In this document: piece after piece, positions 34,820-46,249 of the stretch
Numbering within the stretch: position 1 is the stretch's first letter
Layout of the letters: the number at the start of each line of letters is the position of its first letter
Assembly (NCBI GenBank): GCA_028095005.1
Contig: CM051459.1
Span: 256,170,229-256,234,228 of the forward strand
DNA: 64,000 nt
Source of the DNA: Rhynchospora pubera
Lineage: Eukaryota > Streptophyta > Magnoliopsida > Poales > Cyperaceae
Direction of reading: 5' to 3'
The notes under the pieces: model-generated
What the model saw: only the letters and a program-made list of their open reading frames with translations
The model's database searches: none
What the model was told of the DNA's origin: nothing
Made by a program: the position numbers and the translations under genes

Positions 34820-37800
34820 ATGGACACGCCGCCGCCGCCGCAGCAGGATCAGCAACAGGAGGAGCTATTGCGGAGGCTAAGGAGTCAAGTACCACAGCGC
34901 AGCCAGCAACAGCCGCCCCCTCCCGGCGATCTCTCAGCCATCGGACCTATCGTGCTCATCGTCGCCTCCTTTTTCTTCGTGGTAATCTCTAATCAGCTGT
35001 ACTGGTTCCTTCTTCTCAGTTTGGATTAGTAGCAGTGTTGTCTACAATTGTTGATCTTTTCTACTTAGGTTTTAGAGCAAGGACAAAGCTTATCTTACTG
35101 CCTCATATTTGTGACCAATTTTCCAGGTGGCATTTGTGTCGATGACCTCATCTAGTGGCAACTTCTTAGTCTTGCACCAAGTTCCTGAAGGTCATGTCGG
35201 TGTTTATTGGAGAGGCGGTGCTCTTATGAAAACAATAACTGATCCAGGTAGTTTTTCATATAAGAAAATCAATTGTGTTTCAGAAATGCCTTTTTGTTTA
35301 CTTATGCAAATGTAGCTTTCCCTTTCTAGGTTTTCATATGATGATGCCACTTGTTACCAAGTTTGAACCAATACAGGTCACCCTCCAGACAGATCTGGTA
35401 AAACTACTATTTTCTTTACACTTCTTGTGGGAGATAAATTTATATTTTTTTACAGTTTTTGCCCTGGCATAGAATGGCAAATCAGCAATTTTATCAGAAT
35501 CTATCATGATTTCCAGAAGCATTGTCATAAAATATTCTAGACATTGGTGTAACAAGGATTATACTTTCATGTGCTTTCAAGTTTTCATGGACAAGCCTGT
35601 ATGGCAAGCCTTACGTGCTATTATACTCTAAAAGTGATGTACCAATTATAATGCTCAATGTGCTCTTTTAGTATAGTATATCGTTGAAAAAAAAATTGAA
35701 CGAAGGTTTTAGACTTCTTAATATTTAGACTCTAGCATCATGAGAATCCTCATGTACAAAACCTCTGCACTGATATCATCAAATTGTTACTTTGATAAAA
35801 TATTAGACATTCAATCCAGCAATAAAGGAGAAACAAGTCAATACTTGTCATGAAATTCAGAAATATTTAACACCTAGCTGAATTAGGTGAGAGATATTCC
35901 ATGCGGCACAAAAGGTGGTGTTATGATCAGCTTCGACAAAATAGAGGTACATGAAAGACAATAGTTGCCATTTATTATTTAAGCAGTACTTTTGTGAAAA
36001 AAATTGTTTCTCTAACTGAAATGGGAATTAGGTTGTTAACCGACTAAGGAAAGATTATGTGTATGACACTTTGCTCAATTATGGCATACACTACGACAAG
36101 ACATGGATATATGACAAAATACACCATGAGATAAACCAGTTCTGCAGTGCTCACTCTCTGCAACAAGTCTATATTGACATGTTTGATCAGGTGAGTGAAT
36201 TAAGGCTACTCCCTTTTCCTTCTTATTTCTTCACAGAACCCTGTTGTCATCTGTGCATGTCAATTAATCCCTTTTTATGAATAATGTTATATATCAGATA
36301 GATGATAAAATGAAGGAAGCCATACAGAGGGATTGCACTCAGTATGCACCTGGTATTGAGATCATCAGTGTTCGTGTTACAAAGCCAAATATCCCTTCAA
36401 CCATTAAAAGAAATTTCGAACTCATGGAGGAGGAACGGACTAAGGTACAGCTCTACAGTTCCACTCTTGCATGAAGCATCAATGTAAAATGGTAGATATT
36501 CTGGAGGTTTTATGATAAACATAGGTGTTATAGAACTTATCGAGATAATAATTAGTTTGAAACCAAAACCTTGTTCCGGGATCTCAATACAACATCATAA
36601 AAGATTAAGCTTTTGGAATTATAAAATATCAATGCAAAAGAGTTTCCAGGGTTAGTTATTTTGGTTCGAGACGTAAACTATATTACTGGTTTTTATTTTC
36701 AAAGTATGGAAGTGAGTCTCACAAAGCTTAAATATATTCCACACACTTTTGGAGAAAAAAAAGCTGAGAAATTTTAGAATAAGGTAGTCTTGAATGAAAA
36801 TCTCTTTCATACATATGAGATCTTAAAAATGTAGAAAAGAGGAGAAAGAAGATTGTATAATTTTTTTTTGGTTTACTGAGTTCTACATTCTCAACTTTAC
36901 ATGTAATAAGAAACCCAGACGTAGACATACTACTATGTGTCATTTGTTTTCTATATTTTAGGCACTTATTGCGATAGAGAAGCAGAAAGTGGCAGAGAAG
37001 GAGGCTGAGACGCAAAAGAAAATAGCATTGTCAGAGGCAGAGAAAAATTCTCAGGTGAGCCGCATTCTAATGGAGCAAAAACTGATGGAAAAGGACAGCG
37101 CCAAACGCCAGGAAGCTATTGAGAACGAAATGTTTGTAGCGCGTGAGAAGGCTCAGACAGATGCTAACTTCTACAGGTACTATCTCAACCTTAGGAGTCT
37201 ACTTGGTATTATTTAGCCTGCAATTTGTAATGACTATTTATAAAATTGTGCTGGAGCTTTCTTGGTATTTGATTTTGTTATGTACCAAGCTTATATTCAT
37301 AGGCAGTACGTGTTATTTTTACAAATTTGATACTTTTTCATATAGTTTGCTTGATAATGGTAAACTTGATCTTTTTGCAGTTAGAAACCATTGCATTTCT
37401 ATAACCATATCTGCTTGCTTTGGTAATATATGAATATGGTCTCTGAAAAAATGGTATTGAATGGTATTAAAAGAGAAGAACTAGATGTAATCGAACAAAA
37501 TTAAATACAAGAGGGAAAAGGCCTACAGATCTTGATGAGTTTGTTGGAATCTTAGAAGAGTTAGAATGATGATCCTGATGAGTTCTGTGGTGTCTTAGAA
37601 GAGTTAGAATTATGATTGTGGAATATTTTCTTTATATTTTAATAGGGTGATGAAAGAAGCAGAAGCTAATAAGCTTAAACTTACACCTGAATTCCTTGAG
37701 CTGAAGTTCATTGAAGCTATTTCGAACAACACCAAGATTTTCTTTGGGGATAAGGTAAACAGATTAACATATGCTTAAGCATCAAGTGGCCAGATATTTT

Positions 37801-38264
37801 GCTCTGCAGCTCTGGTCTGGTAGAACCAGCATGTACTTGGTGGTACTGGACATAAAAATAATATGCAAGTTATAACCTTTTATTTTATTCTCTTCTTCCG
37901 TTTTGTTAGATTTAAGTTTCCTAACTTCTGTAGCTCAACTGGAATTCTAGGCTTAAGGCAGAAATCCAGACTGACTTAACTATTAATTTGAGATAAAATT
38001 TATTTGCTCAACCTGTTTAGTTCAATGACAAGCTGGGCAGCATAGGTAAATAGTTAAGAATGTGGTATCAGATACATGACATCCTTGTTATAGTATTTAT
38101 GTGTGGGTTTTTTTTTTTTTTGGGTTTATGACCGCTTTGCTTTCTTAATGCATAAATACTCAACAAATTTGATTGTACAGGTGCCAAACATGATAATGGA
38201 TCAGAGACTGCTGGGGAGTTTCTTGAATGGTATGAAGCGAAAAGATTTTATTGACGTGCAATAA
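34820..38264 (+). CDS. erlin-like ER membrane SPFH/prohibitin-domain protein (9 exons)
   Basis: Exons 34820-34981, 35127-35247, 35330-35397, 35887-35946, 36032-36190, 36298-36444, 36962-37176, 37646-37754 and 38181-38264 join in phase to about 374 residues. The N-terminus is Pro/Gln-rich and is followed by one membrane segment (about residues 41-59). The SPFH domain follows, with the erlin signatures VPEGHVGVYWRGGAL, PGFHMMMPLVT, VRDIPCGTKGGVMI and NYGIHYDKTWIYDKIHHEIN. A charged coiled coil spans about 225-320, and the C-terminus matches the erlin tail type (NMIMDQRLLGSFLNG). Animal erlins form ER membrane complexes that mediate degradation of IP3 receptors; plants lack those receptors, so the client here is unknown. 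Every intron is GT-AG, the length is normal and there is no sign of damage. Confidence 0.95.
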
Positions 38265-38926
38265 GCATCCTATCATGCTTGTATCCTTCTGCCTGTGGTT
38301 GGCAAATAAGCACGATATTTGTTTGTTTCTTAGTTGCTTTCTTAGTTTTACATCTGTATGCGCAGCTTATTTGTAGTCTGAAATTTGCTTATACATAACA
38401 GAGGTAAAAATGCTGTAAATAATCTGAAGGTGTATTTTCTTTGGCATTGGTTATTGTATTCTGCTTGTTTTGAATTAACCTCGCAGTTTGGAAAACAGGT
38501 CTTGACATTTGGTTTCCTTTGAAGTCGGTGCTGAGATCTTTATTTTATAGATGCTTAATAATGTACTCGACACTCTCTGAAAATTTGCACTGAATCGAAG
38601 AAAAACATTCACGTTGTCGACCCGTTTAGAAATAAAATACAAATAAGTATGGATTAAGAACAATTTAAAAATAACACTCATAAATTTAAACAGACTTATC
38701 AATCATTTAGAAATAATATTTTAAATTCTAAACAAGTAATATAGTACTTCTATTTGTCAAATTATTCAAATGCACCCTAAAATAATAATTACCGAAAATT
38801 TGTTTGTTTTGCGAGTTGCAAGGAAGGTAAGATCCTTATTGGCTGAATATATCACGCACAACTCAAAGAATAAATTTGCAAAAATATTAGTACACTTTTC
38901 AGTTTATTTCCCAAAAATTTTAAACA
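38265..38926. other. 3' flank of the erlin-like gene
   Basis: Probable 3' UTR to about 38480, then AT-rich sequence up to the Copia target duplication. No other gene. Confidence 0.45.
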
Positions 38927-38931
38927 GTTAA

Positions 38932-39354
38932 TGTTAGAAATAAAATATAAATTCGTCATAATATTTTTTAATTAATTTCCAGGAACATGTATTTCATATA
39001 AAATAATTAATCGTAATAAAAACTTGCCGTTTTGAAGGGCAGACATGGCATTAGGCGAAAATTTCTGACCTTCTTTAATATTCCTTAGTCCAAAATGATG
39101 GTTTCTTAAAGACGTTTTTACTCATTCTATTACTTTTCTTAATGGCAAAAATTAGGGAAGGACTGCCTTTCTCAAAATGACAGAATTTAATATATAAGAC
39201 TAAGACTATTAAAGGGATAAAAAATGAATGAATCTAGTCCATTGATTTTCCATCAAAATCAATGCACCATTTAATTAAAATTAATAAATAAACTTGGTTC
39301 ATATTAAATAATATAGGCCACATTAATTATAATTAATCCATATTAATTATAACA
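38932..39354 (-). repeat. Copia LTR (3' LTR)
   Basis: 423 bp, beginning TGTTAGAAATAAAATA and ending TTAATTATAACA on the plus strand. It is nearly identical to 47427-47851, with roughly a dozen differences by eye, so the insertion is fairly young. Confidence 0.92.
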
Positions 39355-39689
39355 TTCTCCCGCTTGGCCTATAAAATATCATAATAAAACACAAATTCAT
39401 AATTGGCCAATAAAAACGTAAACCTTGTTTAGTTAGAAATACCAAACTAAACTAACATAATCAAAATAACTATTATTGTTATTTGATCCCTATTAATTAT
39501 AGCATTGGTATTCTTTCCAACAAATGGTTAATATAATTCATTCGATCCACTTAAGTAAATTTGCTTAAATTAAACATAATGCGCAACATAAGAAATAAGC
39601 AAATTTTATAAATTCAAAGTCAAAGTCATAATAGAAGCTTCACATTATAACTTAAGTCATTACTCAATACAACAAAATTATAATTAGCA

Positions 39690-39900
39690 ACCAAATCCGT
39701 GTCGGCAAAAATGGATGGTAATACTTTAGTGAGAGAATTAGTTAACATAATTCTCAATTAATATGTTGTATTTGTATAGTCATATCTTTGACTTTGCATT
39801 TAACAACAAATATTCAATGTCGATACATTAGACACTTACTTGATTTGTTGTTCTTGAAAAATAAAATAGCAGTCACATTATTATAAAAATAAGATAAGTG
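39690..39900 (-). pseudogene. Copia RNase H remnant
   Basis: The minus-strand reading, with stops and shifts, shows TAILFFKNNKSSKC, then IDIEYLLL, then QIQHIN and NSLTKVLPSIF. These correspond in order to the plant Copia RNase H tail (DN.AAI..AKN, KHIDI.YHF, HI.T...AD.LTK). It is near the 3' LTR as expected. Confidence 0.6.
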
Positions 39901-39995
39901 ATCTTATGATATGCCATAAAAATTTTGCTTGCATAGTGGAAGATGACGTTATAAACTGCTTAACACTCTTCCATAAAATTATTCATCATGTATAC

Positions 39996-41599
39996 TGATA
40001 AATGGTTTTTATACCTAATAATTCAACCATTTATAGGTCTTAATTTCTTGATTTTATGTGTTTTTCTCTAATGTTTAATGGTTAATTTAGGTTAGAAGCT
40101 AGGTACTCTGCCATGGTTGCTTCATTTTGTATAGGATCTACGCGATGTGGCTACTCGACTCGACATTTGGAGCGATTTCAGACTAGACCTGCGACCCACA
40201 GATCTCACCAGCGACCCACAGTGAGGCAGCAGGTAGCAGATGTTGACTGACGATTTAGGAGACTTCAGCGGGTCGCTAGATGCAGCAGCGGGCCGCTGGA
40301 AGATGTTAACCGACAGACAAAAATAGCCAGCCAGATTTGCTATCTTCTCCATAACTGTCTGAGCCAAATTTAGAGTCTCTACTTGCACGACCTCCACCTT
40401 TAGGGAACCGCCAATGCATGTTATATAAGGAAGAAGCGTTGAAGACAGAGGGGTCGGAAAAATTAGAGGAATTATTCCAGGTGAAGGGAGAACGATTCTG
40501 CACAGGTCTAGCGGATCGCTAGAGACATCTGCGGGCCGCTGTCGAGTAGCAGAAGACAGAAATGAAGGGATCAAGTTGCTTTTCTGTTGTAACTTTATTT
40601 CTTTCTTATGTTTTCTTTTCTCTTTGATACTTGGATGTTTTGTTTGATGTTTTATCGCGAGTAGATACCTTTTTAGGGGCCATGGCAGTGAACCTTTGGT
40701 TTATGAATTGATATTGTTATTTAGTTGATTTCTTAGTTGCATGTTGTGTTTTATTTCCTTTCTTTAATTGCTTATCTGATTGGAATTAAATTGCTTAGGT
40801 TAGTTTGCTCGTATCCATCAAGTATAGGCCTTGCTTGAATAGATAGATAGTTAAGTCCAAACTTCTCTAAGAATTTAATATCAATCGTGTTAACTTGAAG
40901 GTTTATAATCGAAAGATTGAACCAAGGCTAACTAACGCGAGTTATAAGTCTTTTCTAACAGCGAAAGCGTAAGAATTCATAGGTTAGAAAGGTATGAACC
41001 CGTAGAAACTAGACCACGAAACGAAAGTTGAAGTTTGGTTCTACTTGATAGTTTTGAAGTTAGTTGAATTGAATTCCAGACCCAAAACGAGAGTTTGATC
41101 TGCAGCACTTCAACAATAACCCAACTCTATACACAAAGCAGCATTTAAATCAACTAAGTAATAGTCTCAGCTTGACACCAGCGGGCCGCTGAGTGAACCA
41201 GCGAGGTAGTCTATGCCCGCCAAGTAGCCAGCGACCAGCTGATCTGTCAAGCGACCTGAGTCCACTTTAGCGGGCCGCTACGAAAGCCAGCGGACCGCTA
41301 GGACTGGAATAAACTGAAAGAATTAGCATGCCTTAAGCCCCTAACTTCTAATTAGCCAATTAATCCATCTTTACTGTATTATGTTTTATTTAATATTTAC
41401 TTAATTAAGTTGTTAATCTTGACACCAAACTCAACAATCTTGCAAACCTCTAGTTTAGTAGATTAAGTAAAATTGAAACTTAGTTATCTAATATCCGTCC
41501 TTGTGGTTCGACCCCTAAATACTTAGACGATTATCGTACGCTTGCGATACAAATTTGAGTAAAATAGGGTATAATTCTAAAGCAAGAAAATCACCATCA
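39996..41599. mobile_element. solo Gypsy-type LTR inside Copia
   Basis: A 1604-bp sequence starting TGATAAATGG and ending CACCATCA, flanked by TATAC on both sides (39991-39995, 41600-41604). Near the 3' end it has CTTGTGGTTCGACCC followed by CGTACGCTTGCGATAC, an arrangement common at the ends of plant Gypsy LTRs. No internal retrotransposon sequence or second LTR exists, so recombination left a solo LTR. AGCGGGCCGCT-like near-palindromes recur six or more times. The 150-codon minus-strand frame (40122-40574) is Ser/Pro-biased, and I do not treat it as a gene. Confidence 0.8.
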
Positions 41600-41604
41600 T
41601 ATAC

Positions 41605-41732
41605 AAGCATAAATAAATAACCTAATGTGAATTTCTTGTTGACTAATAAAATATCATTCGCGTACAAAATGAGAATGATAAATTACTCCCACTATCCCTG
41701 AGATATATACAATGATTTATAATATATAAGTA
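41605..41732 (-). pseudogene. Copia reverse transcriptase catalytic segment
   Basis: On the minus strand: NHCIYLRDSGSN followed by ILILYANDILLVNKK. The second block is the Copia YVDD box, here YAND, so the first invariant neighbourhood residue is altered while one Asp is kept. It is split from its upstream part (FNEVKFGFKEN at 46250-46290) by the Helitron. Confidence 0.75.
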
Positions 41733-41759
41733 TCTCAATTTCAAGCTGAGAGAGGACTG

Positions 41760-42260
41760 TAGACTAATTTCAAATCCCGTCCATCCGTTTTCTTCTGTTG
41801 TGCTTCATCTCAGCCCTCCGTTCCTTCCACTATTTTGGGTTGGTTTTGTGCCATTCACGTGCTGCCCATGACCACTTTCTTCTAGAGGATTCTTCTCTCT
41901 TTCTCTCTCTCTCTCGCCTTCAGACTGGCTCAAGCTTGGAAGCCTTGCTCCTCCCTATGATGAACATCATGTGTAGCCGAGCAACCTTCCTTTGATTACT
42001 TGGTCTTCATCCATGCTACCAAGGGCGCCATCAGCTTCTTCCGATCTCCCTCTTCCTCCGGACTTCTCCTGTTTGTCTTGCGTTTCCAAGTTTAGGGTTT
42101 TCTTCTCCTCCCATACTTCAGTCTGTTACTGACCCGAGATGGCACCTGAGGCTGACGGTAGCATTCTTTGGATGTCGTTGGCGTTCTCTAGCATGGCGGT
42201 GGTGTTTTGAGGTAGCAGGTGCTTTCAATTGAGGCTGAATGCTCCGGATTTGAGGTAATT
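41760..42260 (+). pseudogene. captured 5'-UTR-like exon in the Helitron
   Basis: A CT-rich leader-like sequence ending in a good donor near 42257. A 23-codon frame starts at ATG 42138 (reads MAPEADGSILWMS) and stops at 42209. It looks like the first exon of a plant gene but the source is not recognisable. Confidence 0.3.
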
Positions 42261-43607
42261 ATAGTTCTAAACTTTCTTTGATTTTTGGCTTCAATTTGAC
42301 CTTTAATCTGCCTTGCACCGCCTCTGGAGCTTCTATAAGTGATTCCCTTATTTCTCTCTCTCCCTTTTTTGGTATTGCATGATTGCATCTTTCCTCTTAT
42401 GTGGTATAAATCGGTGCTCTTTCTCTTTCTCTTTTTGATTTCGGTTGGTGACTGGGGATGCTAAAGGGGTAAGAAAATAGGGGAAAGGAAGTAAAGGCCA
42501 AAAATATTGTGGGAGATGCCCCAAAATTTTCTACTCAATGTGATTTTTTCTTTAAATCGTAATTTTTATTTTTCTCTCCAGATCCAGTGGTGGTGTAACG
42601 GGCTGCACGATTAGTAAAGGAGGAAGAGGGGGAATAGAGAAGGAATTGTCATAAGGATGGATTAGTGAATTGAGGTAATTTCTTTGATTCTTTGTTATTC
42701 CTCAGATTTCCAGATAAAATCGAGATTTAGTAGAGAATTAGGATCTTTACTGCATAAATACACACTAACACATCCTTGGTATCGGCTCATGTATCTCTGG
42801 TACCTGCATTTCCATTTGTGATGCCTTCATAATAAGCTTCTGTACCAGTTCGGCTTTGTTTCAATCTTGGTATAAAACCTAGGTTTCAGGACCTTCCCAT
42901 GCTTCACAGTAGTTAAAATTGAACTTGCTGAATAGAGTGTGTGGCAACAATATAACCTGGTCTCTGTTTTTAATGTTCCTAATTTTATTTCTTTTTTTTC
43001 CTAGAGGGAATCCACAAAGAACTGATGCTGCTACTGCCAGTGGATGTGTTCATTTCACATATGGACGCATTGCATGCTTATTCTATGCTATACATGTTTG
43101 TTCTGAAATATATCCTTTTATTGGCTACAGCTCTTTTGCTGTTAATATGTAGGTCATGTTTTACTATTGGTACATTTTCTCAATGCTAAAATTTTGCTCT
43201 TTATTTTCCATATGTCAGTGCTTGATGCATCTCTATCACTATCCTGAAATGTGGTGTGACTACACCATGTGGCAGTCTCAAAGTAACCCATCAGAATGTT
43301 TCCATCAAAACAATTCAGAGAGCCTTAAAAGCACTTCCAGGTAAGTAATGCAATTGTTCTTATTTATACTCGAGCTTTTTTGTATTCCTGTATATTAACA
43401 TGAGAACTTCCTTCCTTAAATTCCAATATACTAAAATATGCTTGCGCCAAACTAGAAAAATCAAGAGGATTTGCATCGGTAAGGTATAATTTTAATTATT
43501 CTATAATATATTATGTTTTCCTTCAGTTATTATTGTATAAATTATGATATATGTCAATGCTATTTTTGCTGCATTTTAATTTTCTTTCAACCCTATTTTC
43601 ATTACAG

Positions 43608-43940
43608 TTTTATTGTCACAAATTCATAACTGCTCTTGAGGTAAATCCAGTTTTATTAAAAAACATATTCTCAAAACAAAAGAAATTAGGTTTCAGTCCA
43701 AGCTGCTCTTGATAGGCAGGTAGATCATCTCTCCTTATGCTTTTTTATTTATTTTGTTTTTATTAGTTATTTAGTTATGAACTCTTATACTGAAATTTTT
43801 TTGGTTTTCTTTTCATCAGCTAAAAAGAGAGAACAAAATATTTGATCCAATAAAAGAGAGACCACGAGAAAGTATAAGGAAGTCTCCGTTTGATCAAATA
43901 CACATTGGCATCCTTTCATTGTTGCTATCAAAGGAAAAAG
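43608..43940 (+). pseudogene. three in-phase captured exons of an unidentified gene
   Basis: 43608-43640 (FYCHKFITALE), 43690-43719 (VSVQAALDRQ) and 43820-43940 (LKRENKIFDPIKERPRES, ending LLLSKEK) each lie between AG acceptors and GT donors and join in one frame for about 61 residues without a stop. Their codon use is unlike the AT-rich surroundings. I do not recognise the family. An earlier block near 43005-43340 may belong to it. The exons lie inside the Helitron, so they are probably a captured gene piece. Confidence 0.4.
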
Positions 43941-44608
43941 GTTTGTCTGATGATTATGTTTCCATGTTTATTGCTCAATTCAAATTTACTTCTTCATTAG
44001 ATCCCATCCAAATCTTGCGTTTATCGATTTCTACCCTGAGCTACTTTTCTTAGTGCGATACAACTGAGGTCTTACAACTCCCTTATATCTGGGACAACCT
44101 CTCAGTATTTTTTTTTTCTTTTGTTTTCATATTTGCCTCTTATAAAATTTCAGGTCTAAAGTTAGGATTGATGATGGTTCTAGATTAAATTTTTCTATTT
44201 TGAAATATCAAGGCATGATTAACGATCTCACAATTATTATGCACTTATAGTTATAATTTTTTTGGTGTGTCATTCATATTTGGTAAAGCTGAAAATAATA
44301 TTTGTCCTGTTTGAATTTTGTACGCTCATTGGTGTGTAGTTTTGGGTAACAATTATTATGCACTGAAAGAAAGAAGTTCCCCCTATCAATGGCTTTAATA
44401 TTCTAAGTATAATATTAACAGGGTCATGATTAGAATTATTAAAATCAGAATATACTTGGCATACAAAGCAGAAATAAATAAGGTTAAGCATACTAGTAAC
44501 TTCTTTCCTTCTAATTATGGTTGGTTGGTAAATTTATATAATATCGTGTCATGTGATGCTTATAATTGGTCAATTTATTTATTTATTTCTAATCTGCAGT
44601 AGCTGAGG

Positions 44609-44740
44609 ATGTTCAGAGTGGATTATGGCCATCAGGAAACAGAGAGCAAGTTTGGGAGAGACCCAAGGGCATTTGTGGTAATAACGAAGCGCTTCATTGG
44701 AGAAGAAAATGGATCTGTGAAGAAACTCGAGGTGGTCTGA
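44609..44740 (+). pseudogene. NADH-dependent glutamate synthase (GOGAT) exon fragment
   Basis: This frame reads MFRVDYGHQETESKFGRDPR, then AFVVITKRFIGEENGSVKKL, then EVV and stop. It is clearly the segment of plant NADH-GOGAT that lies in the C-terminal NAD(P)H/FAD part (RVDYGHQE, KFGKDPR, LTKRFIGD, VKGLEV), as I recall that family. An AG acceptor (44599) precedes it. Only one exon of a protein of over 2000 residues is present, so it cannot encode an enzyme. It is a captured fragment in the Helitron. Confidence 0.8.
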
Positions 44741-45521
44741 GTAATCAACTATAGCATGGGTTGTTCAATTGACTTTTTTTTATGTTTTCTTTGCTAATTA
44801 ATATACCTCTCTGATTTTAATACTATTATGAAACATGTAGTACAAGAGAGTGAAGATGGCTAGACGAGGGGGAAACTTCTTTCTTTCAGTAGGGTTATCC
44901 TAATATATGTCTCTGTTTTGTTTGATCTATTTATATTTATCTATTTGACCAATGTTTAGTAATGTAGGATTTTACATTTATACTTGATATTGATGGTAAG
45001 ATGCCGTATGGACTGTAGCATGTTAGAAACCTGCAAGAAAAAATTAGGTAAAAGTAAGTTTAAGCATCTAATTGACAGTGTTAATTTTTTCATTTATCAC
45101 AACATTACATGGTGCATCTGAATACAAATTTCATACAACTAAATATAAGACTTTCCATTTGCTGCCATTGTATCCTACTTTTTTTTGGCGATGAGGTCAG
45201 GTGATAAGATGGCTTTTAAGGCCCTTTTTTCATTAAATTGAGTTTTGTTCTCCTTATCATACTTGACTACATATTGTCTTCAACAGTTTATCTTCAATTT
45301 AGAGTTAAATTGAGTTTTGTTCTCCTTTTTTAAGGCCCTTTTTTGGTTTAATAAATTTATAATGTTGTTGGCTTGCTTCTTCGTAGTTAGCTTATTCAGT
45401 TTCGTATGCTTAAAAGCTTATCTATCTTCGTATTGCCTATTGACTTTTTGCAGTCCATTACTGTGTAATCTGTTTGCTTACTTATTGTGTGTAGTAACAT
45501 AGTCCCTTTCTTTGCTTATTT

Positions 45522-45875
45522 ATGGTAGTTTGTGTAGTGGTGAAATTCTTCACCACTCAAGTGCTCTACAGGTATGGAAATTCAAGGAAAATCATCTCAG
45601 ACAACGGTACCGCCTTCAAAAATGCGAAAGTGGATGCCTTTGCTGACAAACACAAAATTGAATGGAGATACTCCTCCGTTTACAACTCAAGAGCAAATGG
45701 ATTGGCAAAAGCTTTCAACAAAGTGCTGATCAAAATCCTTCGCAAAACGGTCGGAGACAATCAAAGAAATTTGCATGAGAAGCTGCACGAAACACTGTGG
45801 GCATATCGCATCACTCACAGAACAGCAACTCAGGCGACGCCTTACTCAATATATATTTTGCTGTATCCTTTTTGA
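45522..45875 (+). pseudogene. Gypsy-type integrase core fragment
   Basis: Open for 117 codons. It contains YGNSRKIISDNGTAF (second catalytic Asp), then YSSVYNSRANGLAKAFNKVL and LWAYRITHRTATQATPYS. In intact integrases the third catalytic residue is the Glu of the NGQAEA motif; here that motif is NGLAKA, so the acid is replaced by Lys and the fragment is inactive. It lies near the 3' end of the Helitron. Confidence 0.85.
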
Positions 45876-46220
45876 AACAGCCAATTTACAAATCCATTTT
45901 GTATAATTATTATTTATACCCTTTAATTGTACCAAGTCACTTGCACTCGATAAATCACTTTATATTACAAGAAACATCATGTTACAATAAAAATGATCAA
46001 ATAAAAATGATCATGTATGTGGTGTCCTTCGAAGTAGCAAATAGTTCGAACCCAATTTATCATAATTGACATAATAGTAAAGTCTTCAAGTCCACATTTT
46101 CCATTTCTCAGTTTACATGCTTGCCAAACAACCAAAATCAATTCAGATTATTGTTGAATGTACTATTAACAAACAATGAATATACTCAACCAAACAATAT
46201 ATTCACTTCATATTGATTTA

Positions 46221-46249
46221 CATCGCGCGGAGCGCGATGCAATAGCTAG
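46221..46249 (+). other. Helitron 3' terminal hairpin and CTAG end
   Basis: An 8-bp perfect stem, CATCGCGC with GCGCGATG around a 3-nt loop, then CAATAGCTAG; the next base is host T. Confidence 0.88.

Larger units (their letters stand above)
41733..46249 (+). mobile_element. Helitron carrying captured gene fragments
   Basis: Starts with TC after host A (41732). It ends with the perfect hairpin CATCGCGC/GCGCGATG (46221-46239), ten bases further on at CTAG, before host T (46250). These are the Helitron rules: TC start, CTRR end, 3' hairpin, A-T target, no target duplication. Removing it rejoins the Copia reading GFKENTY with NHCIYLRD. No Rep/helicase is visible, so it is non-autonomous. Inside, all on the plus strand, are exon-like blocks with introns, a glutamate-synthase exon and a Gypsy integrase fragment. 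Confidence 0.85.

Noticed and set aside
40122..40574. 150-codon minus-strand frame
   Set aside because: It is entirely within the solo LTR, where plant Gypsy LTRs do not code for proteins, and its composition follows the repeated GCGGGCC motif.
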